From a bacterium (GTDB lineage Bacteria > Myxococcota_A > Polyangia > Nannocystales > Nannocystaceae): a DNA stretch of 64,000 nucleotides. Positions 44,330 through 53,400 of this stretch are shown in pieces. The stretch's first letter is position 1; each line of letters begins with the position of its first letter. Where the stretch lies: the NCBI GenBank assembly GCA_024742475.1, contig JANSYI010000002.1, positions 1 through 64,000 on the forward strand, written 5' to 3'. The notes below the pieces were generated by a model. The model searched no databases and was not told the origin of the DNA. It saw only the letters and a program-made list of their open reading frames with translations. Made by a program: the position numbers and the translations under genes.

Positions 44330-46732
44330 CTAGAAGCGCTTGGAGTCGACCGTCTTGGACTTCACGTCCTCGAAGCGCTTGCGGTGGGACTTGTTCTTGA
44401 ACAGCTCGGGCTGGAACATGTCCTTGCCCGCCATCGCGCTGTCGATGGTCGCGTTGCCCTCCTTGTCGAAGTTGAAGGCCGCGCCCACGTGCCGGGGGTC
44501 GAAGGGGTACGAGACGAACACGCGGTCAGGCTTCCCGTCGTTGTTGGTGTCGTAGTAGGCCCAGGCGAGGCGACCGTCGGTGCGGAAGACGAACTCGGCG
44601 TCGAACCCTCCGGCGCGCACGATGTCGGTGAGCTGGTAGTCGTTCTTACCCTTGACCTTCTTCTTCGACTTGCCGTCGACGTCGACGATGAGGCTCATCG
44701 CCTCGCGGTCGAGCACGCTCAGCGCGTCGTCGCCGACATCGGGTACGCGCGTGACCGAGAGCGCCTTCGCGGCGTCGAACTCGGGGAAGGAGCTGTGGCC
44801 ATCCTCGAGCGTCGCCCGGGGGTGATCGGCGAAGGTCTTCTCGAAGACGACTTCGAGCCGCTGGGCGTAGGTCTCGTCGGCGATCAGCCCCGGCCGGAGC
44901 AGGCGGCGCCCGAGGTGTTCGTTGGCCGGGGTGCGACGCCCGCTGGCGTCGATCTTGCTGGCGCTCAGCGCCACACCACGCTCGAGCGAGTCGCCTTCGA
45001 GCAGCAGGTCGTAGGTACCATCGTGGTTGGTGTCGTAGAAGACCTTGGCGGGCGATCCGAGCACGGCGAGGAACTCACCGTGGACCTTGCCGCCACGCAG
45101 CTTCTTGAGCAGCTTCGCGTCGGCGATCTGCTCGGCGTCTCGCTCCGCGCCCTCCTTCGACGCGGCTTTCTCCGCGGCCTTGCCGACGCGCTTGGCCAGC
45201 TTGCCGAACTGCTTCTGGTCGAGGTCGATGATCACCCGCGAGTCCATCCGCGTGCGGGCCATCAGCGTGTCGAGCTTGCCGTCCCCGGTCGCGTCGCGGA
45301 ACGACGCTTCGAGCGCGCGCACCTTGTTGGGGTTCTTCACCTCTGCGCCGCCTCCGGTCATCGACTTGACGAACGCGCCGGCGAGCTTCTTGAGCCTGGG
45401 TGTCTCGTAGAGGTCGCCGATCTTCGAGAGGTCGTAGTCATCCGCGCCGGACTCTCGCTCGACCGACCAGGCACCCTCCTCCCCGTTGATCGTGTACAGA
45501 CGGTTCTTGTAGGTCTCTCCGTCGGCGACGACGAGCTTGTCGTAGGGACCCTTTCCGTCGGTGTTCACGAATACGAGCAGGTCGGAGACCGGCAGGCCCT
45601 TCTGCACGTTGCGAGGCGGCCGTGCCACCCGGACCGCCGCCAGCTCGGCGTCGAACTTGCGCGACTCGGCCACCTTGGAGACCTCGGGGATCTTCTTGCG
45701 CTTGCGGAACGAGCTCTGGTCGAGGTCGGCGAGCATCGAGAAGCAGTACATGCCGCCCTCGCACAGGCCCTCGAAGCGCAGCGTGTCGATCTCGCCGTCC
45801 TCGTTGAAGTCGAGGAAACGACCGTAGCTGCCCGCGACCTCCCACGGGTCGGGTAGATTCGCCTGCGGCACGTCGGGGACCTCGGCGAGGAAGTCGTTGA
45901 TCTCGTCGATGTGCACGTGAAACGCGACCGAGCCGAGCGTCGCGAAACCGGCGGTCGCGGGGCGAATGGCGACGTTGAGGCCCACCAGCTCACCGGTCTC
46001 GCCGTCGACGAGAGGGCCGCCGCTGTCGCCGGGCAGCACGTTGCAGTCGGTCTGGACCTGCTTGCCCTTCTCCTTGCTGGCCTTGTCGAGCTCTTCTTTG
46101 GCCTTGGTCAGCTCCTCCTCCGAGCGACCGTCTTCTCGCTGCTTGGCGAAGACCGCAGAGGCGAAGTTCTCGAACGTGCCGACCGCGTTGACCGAGCACT
46201 TCTTGATCGCCCAGCCGAACCCGACGCCTGCGTTGCCGATCGCCGACACCCCGCTACCCGGAATGGGCCCCTTGGAGGCCCGCCCGAGGCTCGCGAACTC
46301 GCCCTTGGGGTCCTTGATCTTCAAGAGGGCCAGGTCGCGATCGGGGTCGGCCTCGAGCACGAACGCGTCGAGCTTGTCGGCGACGACCATGCTGCCGTCG
46401 TCGTTCATCTTCGCCGTGGTGACGGTCGCCTCGTAGCCGAAGTCCTCGGTCTTCCCGGTCGAGATCACGTGATAGTTCGTCAACACCCAGCCGCGCGGAT
46501 CCACGACGACGCCCGTCCCGTGGCCCCACGGAGTCGCCACGAGCACGGTCGACTCGAGCAGCGTCTTGGTGGTGATGGGCTCGGGCTCGGGCGCGGGCTC
46601 GGGCTTCGGCTCGGGCGCCGCGTCGCTCGGCGGCGTCGTCCCAGCGGAGACCTTGGCCTCGCAGCCAGCGGTGAGGAGACAGAGTCCCGCGACGAGCACG
46701 GGCAGGCGCGATGAGAGGACGGGGTTGCGCAT
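44330..46732 (-). CDS. Trypsin-like serine protease lipoprotein with Asp-rich repeats
   Basis: The 800-residue product has lipobox TAGC (residues 21-24), a Pro/Glu-rich linker and an S1-type protease domain (about 55-285). The triad is His88 (TNYHVI), Asp133 (DRDLALL) and Ser237 (GDSGGPL). The remaining 500 residues contain several DxDGxxD-type pieces (DFNEDGEIDTLRFEG, DATGDGKLDTLMAR, DTNHDGTYDLLLEG, DTNNDGKPDRVFVS), one per about 130 residues. These resemble calcium-binding FG-GAP/EF-hand-type repeats. The ORF ends without a PDZ domain. A surface or periplasmic protease is likely; its substrate is unknown. Confidence 0.85.
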   Translation of the reverse strand: MRNPVLSSRLPVLVAGLCLLTAGCEAKVSAGTTPPSDAAPEPKPEPAPEPEPITTKTLLESTVLVATPWGHGTGVVVDPRGWVLTNYHVISTGKTEDFGYEATVTTAKMNDDGSMVVADKLDAFVLEADPDRDLALLKIKDPKGEFASLGRASKGPIPGSGVSAIGNAGVGFGWAIKKCSVNAVGTFENFASAVFAKQREDGRSEEELTKAKEELDKASKEKGKQVQTDCNVLPGDSGGPLVDGETGELVGLNVAIRPATAGFATLGSVAFHVHIDEINDFLAEVPDVPQANLPDPWEVAGSYGRFLDFNEDGEIDTLRFEGLCEGGMYCFSMLADLDQSSFRKRKKIPEVSKVAESRKFDAELAAVRVARPPRNVQKGLPVSDLLVFVNTDGKGPYDKLVVADGETYKNRLYTINGEEGAWSVERESGADDYDLSKIGDLYETPRLKKLAGAFVKSMTGGGAEVKNPNKVRALEASFRDATGDGKLDTLMARTRMDSRVIIDLDQKQFGKLAKRVGKAAEKAASKEGAERDAEQIADAKLLKKLRGGKVHGEFLAVLGSPAKVFYDTNHDGTYDLLLEGDSLERGVALSASKIDASGRRTPANEHLGRRLLRPGLIADETYAQRLEVVFEKTFADHPRATLEDGHSSFPEFDAAKALSVTRVPDVGDDALSVLDREAMSLIVDVDGKSKKKVKGKNDYQLTDIVRAGGFDAEFVFRTDGRLAWAYYDTNNDGKPDRVFVSYPFDPRHVGAAFNFDKEGNATIDSAMAGKDMFQPELFKNKSHRKRFEDVKSKTVDSKRF

Positions 46733-46783
46733 TGTCGGCGCCCAAATCGTACGCGATCCGGCGTCGCTTCGAGTGGCCCCCGC

Positions 46784-47686
46784 CTACAACCCCTGCAGGA
46801 GCGCGCGCGTCCGCGCCGTGGCGGCCGCCGGCACGACATGCGGCCCCGCGTCGTAGTAGTCGACATGCGGATGCACGGCATCCTCGAGGTCGAGCACCAC
46901 TTCGAGCCCGGATCGCTCGCGAACCTGGCGCGCGACGTGCTGCACCGTCACTTCGTTGGCTTCGAACTGCCCCTCTCGCAGAGGGGAGAACGCGAACACA
47001 CAGCGTGCCTTGGCGCGTGCGCAGTCACGGGCGAAGCTCTGCAGCACCTCGATGGCCGGCACGAGGTCGACCTCGGGGGGGGATGGCCAACGGGCGGGTT
47101 CGAACGCATGCGGGCGGGCGGCGGTGCCTCGATGGCTCGCGAAGTCGCCATAGTCATCGAACGCGTCGCGCGTGTAGCCGATCGGCGCCGCGGTGCTGAC
47201 CTGATGCAGCGCACAGCGGACCTTCGAGGACACCCAAGGCAGCGCTCGATCGAGCAGACGCCGGCTCGTCTCGAGGTCGAGCGCGCGCAGGCTCGGCGGG
47301 TCGTACTCCAGGTGGGTGACGAGCGTGCTGTCGACACCGGGTTTCCACAGCAGCTCGTACTCGGGAGAGAGCACGACCACGTCGCCCTCCCGCAGACCAT
47401 CGCGCACCTGGCCGAGCATGAACCTCAGACCGAGGCTGCGGTTGTGGCCCATGTTCACGGGTTCGAACCCGGCCTGGGCCGCCACCCGCGAGTCGAACCC
47501 AAACGCCGCGCTCGACCCTCCCACGAAGATCAGCCGCGGAGAGTTGCAGTCCTCCAGGCGGCGACGCTTGTCGCCAGTGGCCGCCGCGTAGTGGTCTTCG
47601 CGCCGCGGACACGCCTGCCACACCGCCGCAGCGACGACCGCTTGAACGACCATGAAGGCCAGCATCTCGAGCACGAACCGTCGCAT
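46784..47686 (-). CDS. Membrane-anchored SGNH/AlgX-like protein
   Basis: The 300-residue product has an N-terminal membrane helix (MLAFMVVQAVVAAAVW) and a domain with FVGGSSAAFGFDSR (Gly-Ser, block I of SGNH hydrolases) and a late Asp/His segment (DYYDAGPHVVPAAA). This is the arrangement of AlgJ/AlgX/DltD-like acetyl- or acyl-transfer proteins that work with an MBOAT partner. Its ATG shares a base with the stop of the MBOAT gene (TGATG), which supports that pairing. It would act in the periplasm on a polysaccharide. Confidence 0.75.
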   Translation of the reverse strand: MRRFVLEMLAFMVVQAVVAAAVWQACPRREDHYAAATGDKRRRLEDCNSPRLIFVGGSSAAFGFDSRVAAQAGFEPVNMGHNRSLGLRFMLGQVRDGLREGDVVVLSPEYELLWKPGVDSTLVTHLEYDPPSLRALDLETSRRLLDRALPWVSSKVRCALHQVSTAAPIGYTRDAFDDYGDFASHRGTAARPHAFEPARWPSPPEVDLVPAIEVLQSFARDCARAKARCVFAFSPLREGQFEANEVTVQHVARQVRERSGLEVVLDLEDAVHPHVDYYDAGPHVVPAAATARTRALLQGL

Positions 47687-49119
47687 CAGAACTGGAAGTA
47701 GACGAAGCGCACCGGCTCCGCGGGCATGAGGTAGAGCGTGCCCCAGACCAGGGCGGTGTAGACGAGCCAGCGCGCGGGCCGAGGCCAAGACTCCACGGCG
47801 AGCGCGTGTTCGCGGTCCCGGCAGACCCACTCGAGGACGAGGACGATGCCGACCAGGCTGGCCATGCCGCGGAGATAGTCGGCGCCGAAGGCCGCGGCCG
47901 ACCAGGTGCGAGCGTCGAAGAGGTCCGTGGCGATCGTGTACAGGATGCCCAGCGCTTGGCGGATGTCGTGCGCACGAAAGAAGACCCAGCCGACGCAGAC
48001 CACGACGAACGTGCCCAGCATGCGCACCAGGTCGAGCGGCGGAGGTACGAGGCCCTGGGCGTCGAAGCGGAGCGAGCGACCCCGCCCCTTCTTGCCGAGC
48101 ACCGAGGGGAGCGCCGCCAGCCCGTGCAGCAGGCCCCACGCCACGAACGTCCACGCCGCCCCGTGCCACAGCCCGCTGACCACGAAGGTGATGACCACGG
48201 CCGCCGCCTGCCGGGGGCGTCCACGACGGTTCCCACCCAGCGGCACGTAGACGTAGTCACGAAACCAGGTCGAGAGCGAGATGTGCCAGCGCCTCCAGAA
48301 CTCGGCGATGGAGCGCGAGAAGTAGGGGCGCGCGAAGTTGCGGCAGAGCGAGAAGCCAAACACCCGCGCCACACCGATCGCGATGTTCGAGTAGCCCGAG
48401 AAGTCCCAGTAGATCTGAAATGCGAAGGCGGCCGTCGACGCCATCAGCATCGGCCCATTGCACGACCCCTCGTAGCAGCCATCGACAAGCGTCGCGAGGT
48501 TGTCGGCGAGCACGACCTTCTGCACGAAGCCCCAAAGCGCCTGCCGAAGTCCGGCCTTGGCCGCGTCGGGATCGAACGTGCGCGCCTCGAGGAACTGCGG
48601 CAGCAAGCGGCGGCCTCGCTCGATCGGGCCGGCGACGAGCTGCGGAAAGAACGCGACGTAGGCGGCGTAGGCGACGGGGTCTCGGCAGGCGGCCAAGCGC
48701 CCCCGGTACACGTCGATCGTCGTGCCGAGCGTCTGAAACGTGTAGAACGAGATGCCGACGGGGAGGATCAAGTTCAGCGTCTCGACGTGCAGCGAAACCC
48801 CGACGGCCGACGCCGAGGCCACCAGGCTGCCGACGAAGAAGTCGTAGTACTTGAACGCGCCGAGCATGCCCAGGTTGCCCGCCACACTGATGCCGAGCAC
48901 CGCCTTCGACCGCCCCCGCTCCTCGAGCCGCTGGGCCACGAGGTAGTCGATCGCGCTCGAGGCGGCGATCAAGCCGCAGAAGCGCCAGTCCCACCACCCG
49001 TAGAACACGTAGCTGGCCACGACGAGGAACGCGTTCTGCCAGCGCCTGCGTCCTAGCCCCCAGTACACGGCGAAGCACACCGCCGTGAACACGAGGAACG
49101 TGAGCGTGGTGAACGTCAT
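47686..49119 (-). CDS. AlgI-like MBOAT O-acyltransferase
   Basis: The 477-residue polytopic membrane protein has the AlgI signatures FYGWWDWRF, FFPQLVAGPIERG and FWRRWHISLSTWFRDYVY followed by PLGGNR, and the invariant His in SGLWHGAAWTF. It transfers an acetyl (or other acyl) group across the membrane for O-acylation of an exopolysaccharide or cell-wall polymer. Together with the SGNH partner downstream it makes a two-gene acetylation unit; no glycosyltransferases are nearby, so the polymer is made elsewhere. An alternative GTG lies at 49134. Confidence 0.9.
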   Translation of the reverse strand: MTFTTLTFLVFTAVCFAVYWGLGRRRWQNAFLVVASYVFYGWWDWRFCGLIAASSAIDYLVAQRLEERGRSKAVLGISVAGNLGMLGAFKYYDFFVGSLVASASAVGVSLHVETLNLILPVGISFYTFQTLGTTIDVYRGRLAACRDPVAYAAYVAFFPQLVAGPIERGRRLLPQFLEARTFDPDAAKAGLRQALWGFVQKVVLADNLATLVDGCYEGSCNGPMLMASTAAFAFQIYWDFSGYSNIAIGVARVFGFSLCRNFARPYFSRSIAEFWRRWHISLSTWFRDYVYVPLGGNRRGRPRQAAAVVITFVVSGLWHGAAWTFVAWGLLHGLAALPSVLGKKGRGRSLRFDAQGLVPPPLDLVRMLGTFVVVCVGWVFFRAHDIRQALGILYTIATDLFDARTWSAAAFGADYLRGMASLVGIVLVLEWVCRDREHALAVESWPRPARWLVYTALVWGTLYLMPAEPVRFVYFQF

Positions 49120-49152
49120 GCGGCGAGGGCTCACCGCATGCTACCGCGTCGC

Positions 49153-49473
49153 TCACATGCTGCGGATGTCCTCGCACGATTGCAGCGCGGCGTAGTCCTC
49201 GGCGTCTCGCATGCACTTGAGCCGCTTGACCCACGGGCCACGGCCGAACTCTGGCGGCGTGGTCGCGGCCTTGCGGCACGCCTCTTCGAGCGTCGCGACC
49301 ATCGCCTCGGATGCCTCGGCCCCCTTGGATTCGAGCTCTGCCTTGCTGACCTCGGCCACGTTCTCGCAGACCGAGTCGGCCGACGGCGGGCTCAGCCACC
49401 CGAAGTAGAAGATGGCGACGGCTGCGACCAGCGTCGCGAAAATGCCTCCAAGGACCTTCAGAGCAGTCTTCAT
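49153..49473 (-). CDS. Small single-pass membrane protein
   Basis: The 106-residue product has an N-terminal hydrophobic helix (ALKVLGGIFATLVAAVAIFY) and a soluble part with four Cys (VCENVAE, EACRKA, KCMRDA, QSCEDI), likely two disulfides in a helical hairpin. A GGGGAGC stretch just before the ATG may serve as ribosome binding site. Family not recognised. Confidence 0.65.
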   Translation of the reverse strand: MKTALKVLGGIFATLVAAVAIFYFGWLSPPSADSVCENVAEVSKAELESKGAEASEAMVATLEEACRKAATTPPEFGRGPWVKRLKCMRDAEDYAALQSCEDIRSM

Positions 49474-49517
49474 GCTCCCCTAGACGGAGGCTCGCGCAGA
49501 CTGTCGCCGCCGCGCCG

Positions 49518-52500
49518 CTACTTTGCGCGTCGGCGGGCCCGAACCGACGCGGGGTCCTCCGCGCCGCGCTGTGCCTCGAGCCGCCGGAGCAAGGACCCGT
49601 ACAGGCGCCGCGCGTAGTCTCGCTTCTTCAGGCCCCACGCCAGGTCGGCGCGCACCAGCGTCGTGTCGACGACCTCCTCGTGGCCGAGGCCATGGGCGCT
49701 GCCCCACGCCACGTGGGCATCGTCGAGCAACGCGAGGGCCTCGGCCGCCCGCCCCTGCGCGCGCTCCAGCTCTGCGAGCTCGATCGCGCTGCGCGACTGA
49801 AGCGGCCCGAAGCCGACCTGAGCGTCGACCAGCGCGCGCACGTCCTGCAAGTTCTCGCGCGCGCTCGAGACCGCACCATGTGCCTGCTGGGCGCGGGCGA
49901 GCGCACGGAGCCCATCGATGCGGCGAACGTCCGTGGGGTCGAGGCTGCCATCGAGGACGGAGACGGCCTCTCGCGCGTGGGTGAGCGCCGTCTTCGTGTC
50001 GCCCGCGGCGATCGCGAGCGCCGAGAGCTTCAACTGCGGATACGCTCGCCATCGCCCCTGGTAGTGGTAGGTCTTCGCGCGCTCGTAGGTCTCCCGCGCT
50101 CGGCCGATCTCACCGCGAGCGCGTTGCACGTCGCCGAGCACGAGCAGCGCATCCCCGCGATCGACGTCGTGACGCAGGGTCGAGAACAGCGCGAGGCCAT
50201 CCACGCTGCGTGTGGCGAGGCCCTCCGCCTCGTCGAGCCGTCCTCGAGCCAGGGCGATGCGCGCGGCCAGCCGAACGGCACCCAGCGTGTCGAGGTCGAG
50301 CGGCCCGAGCGTGGTCTCCCAGATCTCGAGCGCCCTCGAGGCGTGGTCCGAAGCCTCGTCGAGCGCCCCCAGCTCGAACGCCACCTCGGCCCGCAGCCGA
50401 TGCACGTCCGCGACCTTGGGATGCGTGGCGCTGTAGAGGTCTCGATGCACCGTCAGGGCCTGGTCGAGGAGCTCCGCGGCTCGTACGAGCTCGAGATGCG
50501 CGAGCAGGACCTCGGCCTCGGCGCGCATGACTTCGGCGGTCACGAACGGATCCCCGAGGCGCTCGACGAACGCACCGGTCACGCGTCGCCATCGCGCAAC
50601 GGCGCTGGCGCTGCGCTGCCTCCCGCCTTGCAGCGCCAAGAGGAGCGTCGCTGCCTTGCCGCGGACCCAGGTGGCCTCGCAGGTTTCGGCGACCACGACC
50701 GCCTCCTGCAGCGCCTCGACGGCGCCACGAACGTCTCGCCGCTCGGCGCAGAGCTCCCCCTTGGCGAGCAGAGCATCGGCGAGAAGCGGCGGGTGCCCGG
50801 CGGAGCGCGCCTGCTCGAGCGCGGCCTCGACGATGGGCGGCGCCTTGACGAATGCCCCGAGCCAGGTGAGGGCCCGCGCCGCAGCGACATCCTCAGCGAT
50901 GAGCTCCACCCGCCCCTGCACCGTCTCGGGCGGGGGTGAAGCCAGCGCCATCAGGAACGGCTCTCGGCCGCACGCGCTCACGTCGGGCAGCTGGTAGGCC
51001 GCATGGCTGGCCGCGCGCTCGAGCGTCGCCGCATTCTGCTGCCCCGCCTCGGCGACGAGCGCGTCGAACGAAGCCCGCGCGCTCGTGAGGCAGCGCGACT
51101 GCGCTCGCGCTGCGCTCGCCCGGGCGTTGGGGTCACACAGCGGCTTTGCCAAGGCAGCGTACTCGTCTGCCCAACGGTCCATCAACGGGAGCGTTCGGGC
51201 TTCGAGCGCACCGTCGTCGTCGCTGCGACGTAGCACCGCGACGTAGGCATCTCGGCGTGGCGTATTCCATGCCCCGTCCACCGTCATGGCCCGGGCCTCG
51301 CACCCGGCGTCGACCTCGTGCACGGGCGGGACGTCGGGCTGGGCGGCGGGTTCCGCTGCTGCGGCCACCGCGGGGAGGGTCGTCGGTGGTGGCGCTTGGG
51401 ACTCCCCGGCCATCCAGCGAAGCACGCCGACGGTCGCGCCGGCGCCCAGCGCCATGGCCCCCACGACCGCGGCCGTCCGCCGCCCCAAGCCACGGTCGCG
51501 CTCGAGGACCCTCAGCAGCGCCGTCATCGACGGGTAGCGGGCCGCCGGGTCGACGGACAGGCCGCGGGCAATCGCGCGACGCAGCCACGCTGGAATCGAA
51601 CGAGCCAGTGGACGCATCCGGCCCTGCGTCACCGCGTTGGCGAGGGCGGGCAGCGTCTTTCCCTCGAACGGCCGCTCCGAGGCCAGCGCCTCGTAGAGCG
51701 CCACGCAAAACGCGAACTGATCCGAGCGGGCGTCGGCGAGCGTGCCGTTCCACTGCTCGGGCGCCATGTAGGCCGGCGTCCCGACCACCGCGCCGTGCCC
51801 GGTCAGTCCGTCGATGGTCATCGTCACCCGCACGCCCGAGGCGGGCTCGGGCTGTCCCGCCGCCCACGCCACCGAGGGGCGCGCCAACCCGAAGTCCGCC
51901 ACCCTCGCCCGCCCGTCAGAGCCGAGCATGACGTTCTCGGGCTTGAAGTCTCGGTGCACGATCCCCACCCGATGCGCGGCGTCGAGGCCTCGTCCCGCTT
52001 GCGCGAACACCTCGAGGACCTGTCTGCGGTCGCGCTTGCCCTCATGCAGCCAGGTCCCCAGCGTCACGCCGTCGACGAGTTCCATCGCGACGAACACCGA
52101 GGAGCCGGCCCGCCCTGCGTCGTGCACGGTGACCACGTTGGGGTGGGCGAGCTGCGCCATCGACCGCGCCTCCCGGAGCAGGCGCGCGCCATCGGGGCCG
52201 TCGCTCACGCCCGGATGCAGCAGCTTGATCGCGACTCGCCGGTGCAGCTGCGGGTCGTGGGCCTCGAACACCATGCCCATCGCTCCTGCGCCCAGCTGAC
52301 GGCCGAGCTGGTAGCGACCCACGGTCAGCCCGTCGGGCGGCGCCTCGACGGTCACGGGGATCTGCGAGGCGTCGCCTGCAGGCGTCTGGCCGTCGATCCA
52401 CTGGCTCGAACCGAACAGTCGCGCCATCTGTGAGACGACGTCCGCGCAGTCTGGGCAGGTGTCGATGTGCCCCTCGATGCCCATGCGCGTCCCCCATGGC

Positions 52501-52553
52501 AGGTCACCGCGAACGAACGCGTCGAGCACCGCCGGGTCGGGACACGCAGACAC
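49518..52553 (-). CDS. Ser/Thr protein kinase with N-terminal anti-sigma-type zinc finger and TPRs
   Basis: The 1011-residue product, from the GTG at 52553, has an N-terminal zinc-finger motif His29-x3-Cys33-x2-Cys36 (GHIDTCPDC) as in zf-HC2 anti-sigma factors. A kinase domain (about 79-350) follows with LGAGAMG, Lys110, HRDFKPEN (about 200-207) and DFG. A membrane helix (about 360-382) leads to a large C-terminal helical region of TPR type (about 440-1010). It is divergent from a gmx-type sigma factor gene 43 bp away, so the zinc finger probably holds or controls that sigma factor. TAGCCT lies 8 nt before the GTG. Confidence 0.87.
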   Translation of the reverse strand: MSACPDPAVLDAFVRGDLPWGTRMGIEGHIDTCPDCADVVSQMARLFGSSQWIDGQTPAGDASQIPVTVEAPPDGLTVGRYQLGRQLGAGAMGMVFEAHDPQLHRRVAIKLLHPGVSDGPDGARLLREARSMAQLAHPNVVTVHDAGRAGSSVFVAMELVDGVTLGTWLHEGKRDRRQVLEVFAQAGRGLDAAHRVGIVHRDFKPENVMLGSDGRARVADFGLARPSVAWAAGQPEPASGVRVTMTIDGLTGHGAVVGTPAYMAPEQWNGTLADARSDQFAFCVALYEALASERPFEGKTLPALANAVTQGRMRPLARSIPAWLRRAIARGLSVDPAARYPSMTALLRVLERDRGLGRRTAAVVGAMALGAGATVGVLRWMAGESQAPPPTTLPAVAAAAEPAAQPDVPPVHEVDAGCEARAMTVDGAWNTPRRDAYVAVLRRSDDDGALEARTLPLMDRWADEYAALAKPLCDPNARASAARAQSRCLTSARASFDALVAEAGQQNAATLERAASHAAYQLPDVSACGREPFLMALASPPPETVQGRVELIAEDVAAARALTWLGAFVKAPPIVEAALEQARSAGHPPLLADALLAKGELCAERRDVRGAVEALQEAVVVAETCEATWVRGKAATLLLALQGGRQRSASAVARWRRVTGAFVERLGDPFVTAEVMRAEAEVLLAHLELVRAAELLDQALTVHRDLYSATHPKVADVHRLRAEVAFELGALDEASDHASRALEIWETTLGPLDLDTLGAVRLAARIALARGRLDEAEGLATRSVDGLALFSTLRHDVDRGDALLVLGDVQRARGEIGRARETYERAKTYHYQGRWRAYPQLKLSALAIAAGDTKTALTHAREAVSVLDGSLDPTDVRRIDGLRALARAQQAHGAVSSARENLQDVRALVDAQVGFGPLQSRSAIELAELERAQGRAAEALALLDDAHVAWGSAHGLGHEEVVDTTLVRADLAWGLKKRDYARRLYGSLLRRLEAQRGAEDPASVRARRRAK

Positions 52554-52596
52554 CGTCGACCAGGCTACACGAAACCTCCGTGGTATCTTCGCGCCG

Positions 52597-53400
52597 ATGG
52601 ACGAGGCTGCACGAGCGCGCCTGGACGCCGAAGTCCGCGCCCACGAGCTCGAGGTCGACCCCACCCTCGTCGAGGCTGCAATTGCCCCCATCGTGGCGCA
52701 AAACGGCGCCGAAGGCCTGGCGCTCGGCGACCTCTACCTCACCCGCGCCTGCGCCCGAGGCGACGCCGCGGCGCTGAGGCGCTTCGGCGCGCTGTTCGGC
52801 TCGACCTTCGACCGGGCGATTCGACGCTCTCCCAACCTCGGCTTCACCACCGACGACTTTCGCCAGCTCGTCCTCGATCGCCTCTTCGTCGCGCCGGCCG
52901 GCGCCGAGCCGCGCATTCACAAGTACGAAGGACGCGGCTCGCTCGAAGGTTGGCTGCGCGTCACCACGTCCCGGCTCGTCATCGATCTCTCGCGCGCCCG
53001 CAAGCGCCCCGAGGCCGCCGGTGACGAGCGACTCGTCGAGCGCATGAGCGACGGTCACGACACCGAGGTCGCCGTGCTGCGCCACAGCTACGGCCCCGCG
53101 CTCGAGCAGGCCTTCACCACCGCCCTCGCAGCCCTCGACGTTCGCCAGCGCAACCTGCTGCGTCAACGCTACCTGCACGACGTCTCGGCCGACGCCTTGG
53201 CCAAGATGTACGGCATTCACCGCGCCACGATGTTCGGTTGGCTCGACAAGGCCCGCAACGCGATGCTGCTCGAGGTCCGCAACGCGCTGGCCGCCAGCGT
53301 GCCCGGCGACAAGCTCGAGAGCGTGGTGGGCATGCTCGGCAGCGAGCTGCACCTGAGCGTGCGCCGCCTGCTCGACTCGAAGCTCGAGCCCGAGGGCTAG
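52597..53400 (+). CDS. RNA polymerase sigma factor, myxobacterial gmx type
   Basis: The 267-residue protein has a sigma-70 region 2-like part (FDRAIRRSPN, HKYEGRGSLEGWLRVTTSR, IDLSRARK) and region 4 (LDVRQRNLLRQRYLHDVSADALAKMYGIHRATMFGWLDKARNAML as a whole, helix-turn-helix at about 207-225). This layout is that of the myxobacterial Sig-70_gmx1 family, often encoded beside Ser/Thr kinases. The kinase next to it is its likely regulator. TATCTT lies 7 nt before the ATG. The stop shares its ctag with the stop of the convergent gene. Confidence 0.82.
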   Translation: MDEAARARLDAEVRAHELEVDPTLVEAAIAPIVAQNGAEGLALGDLYLTRACARGDAAALRRFGALFGSTFDRAIRRSPNLGFTTDDFRQLVLDRLFVAPAGAEPRIHKYEGRGSLEGWLRVTTSRLVIDLSRARKRPEAAGDERLVERMSDGHDTEVAVLRHSYGPALEQAFTTALAALDVRQRNLLRQRYLHDVSADALAKMYGIHRATMFGWLDKARNAMLLEVRNALAASVPGDKLESVVGMLGSELHLSVRRLLDSKLEPEG

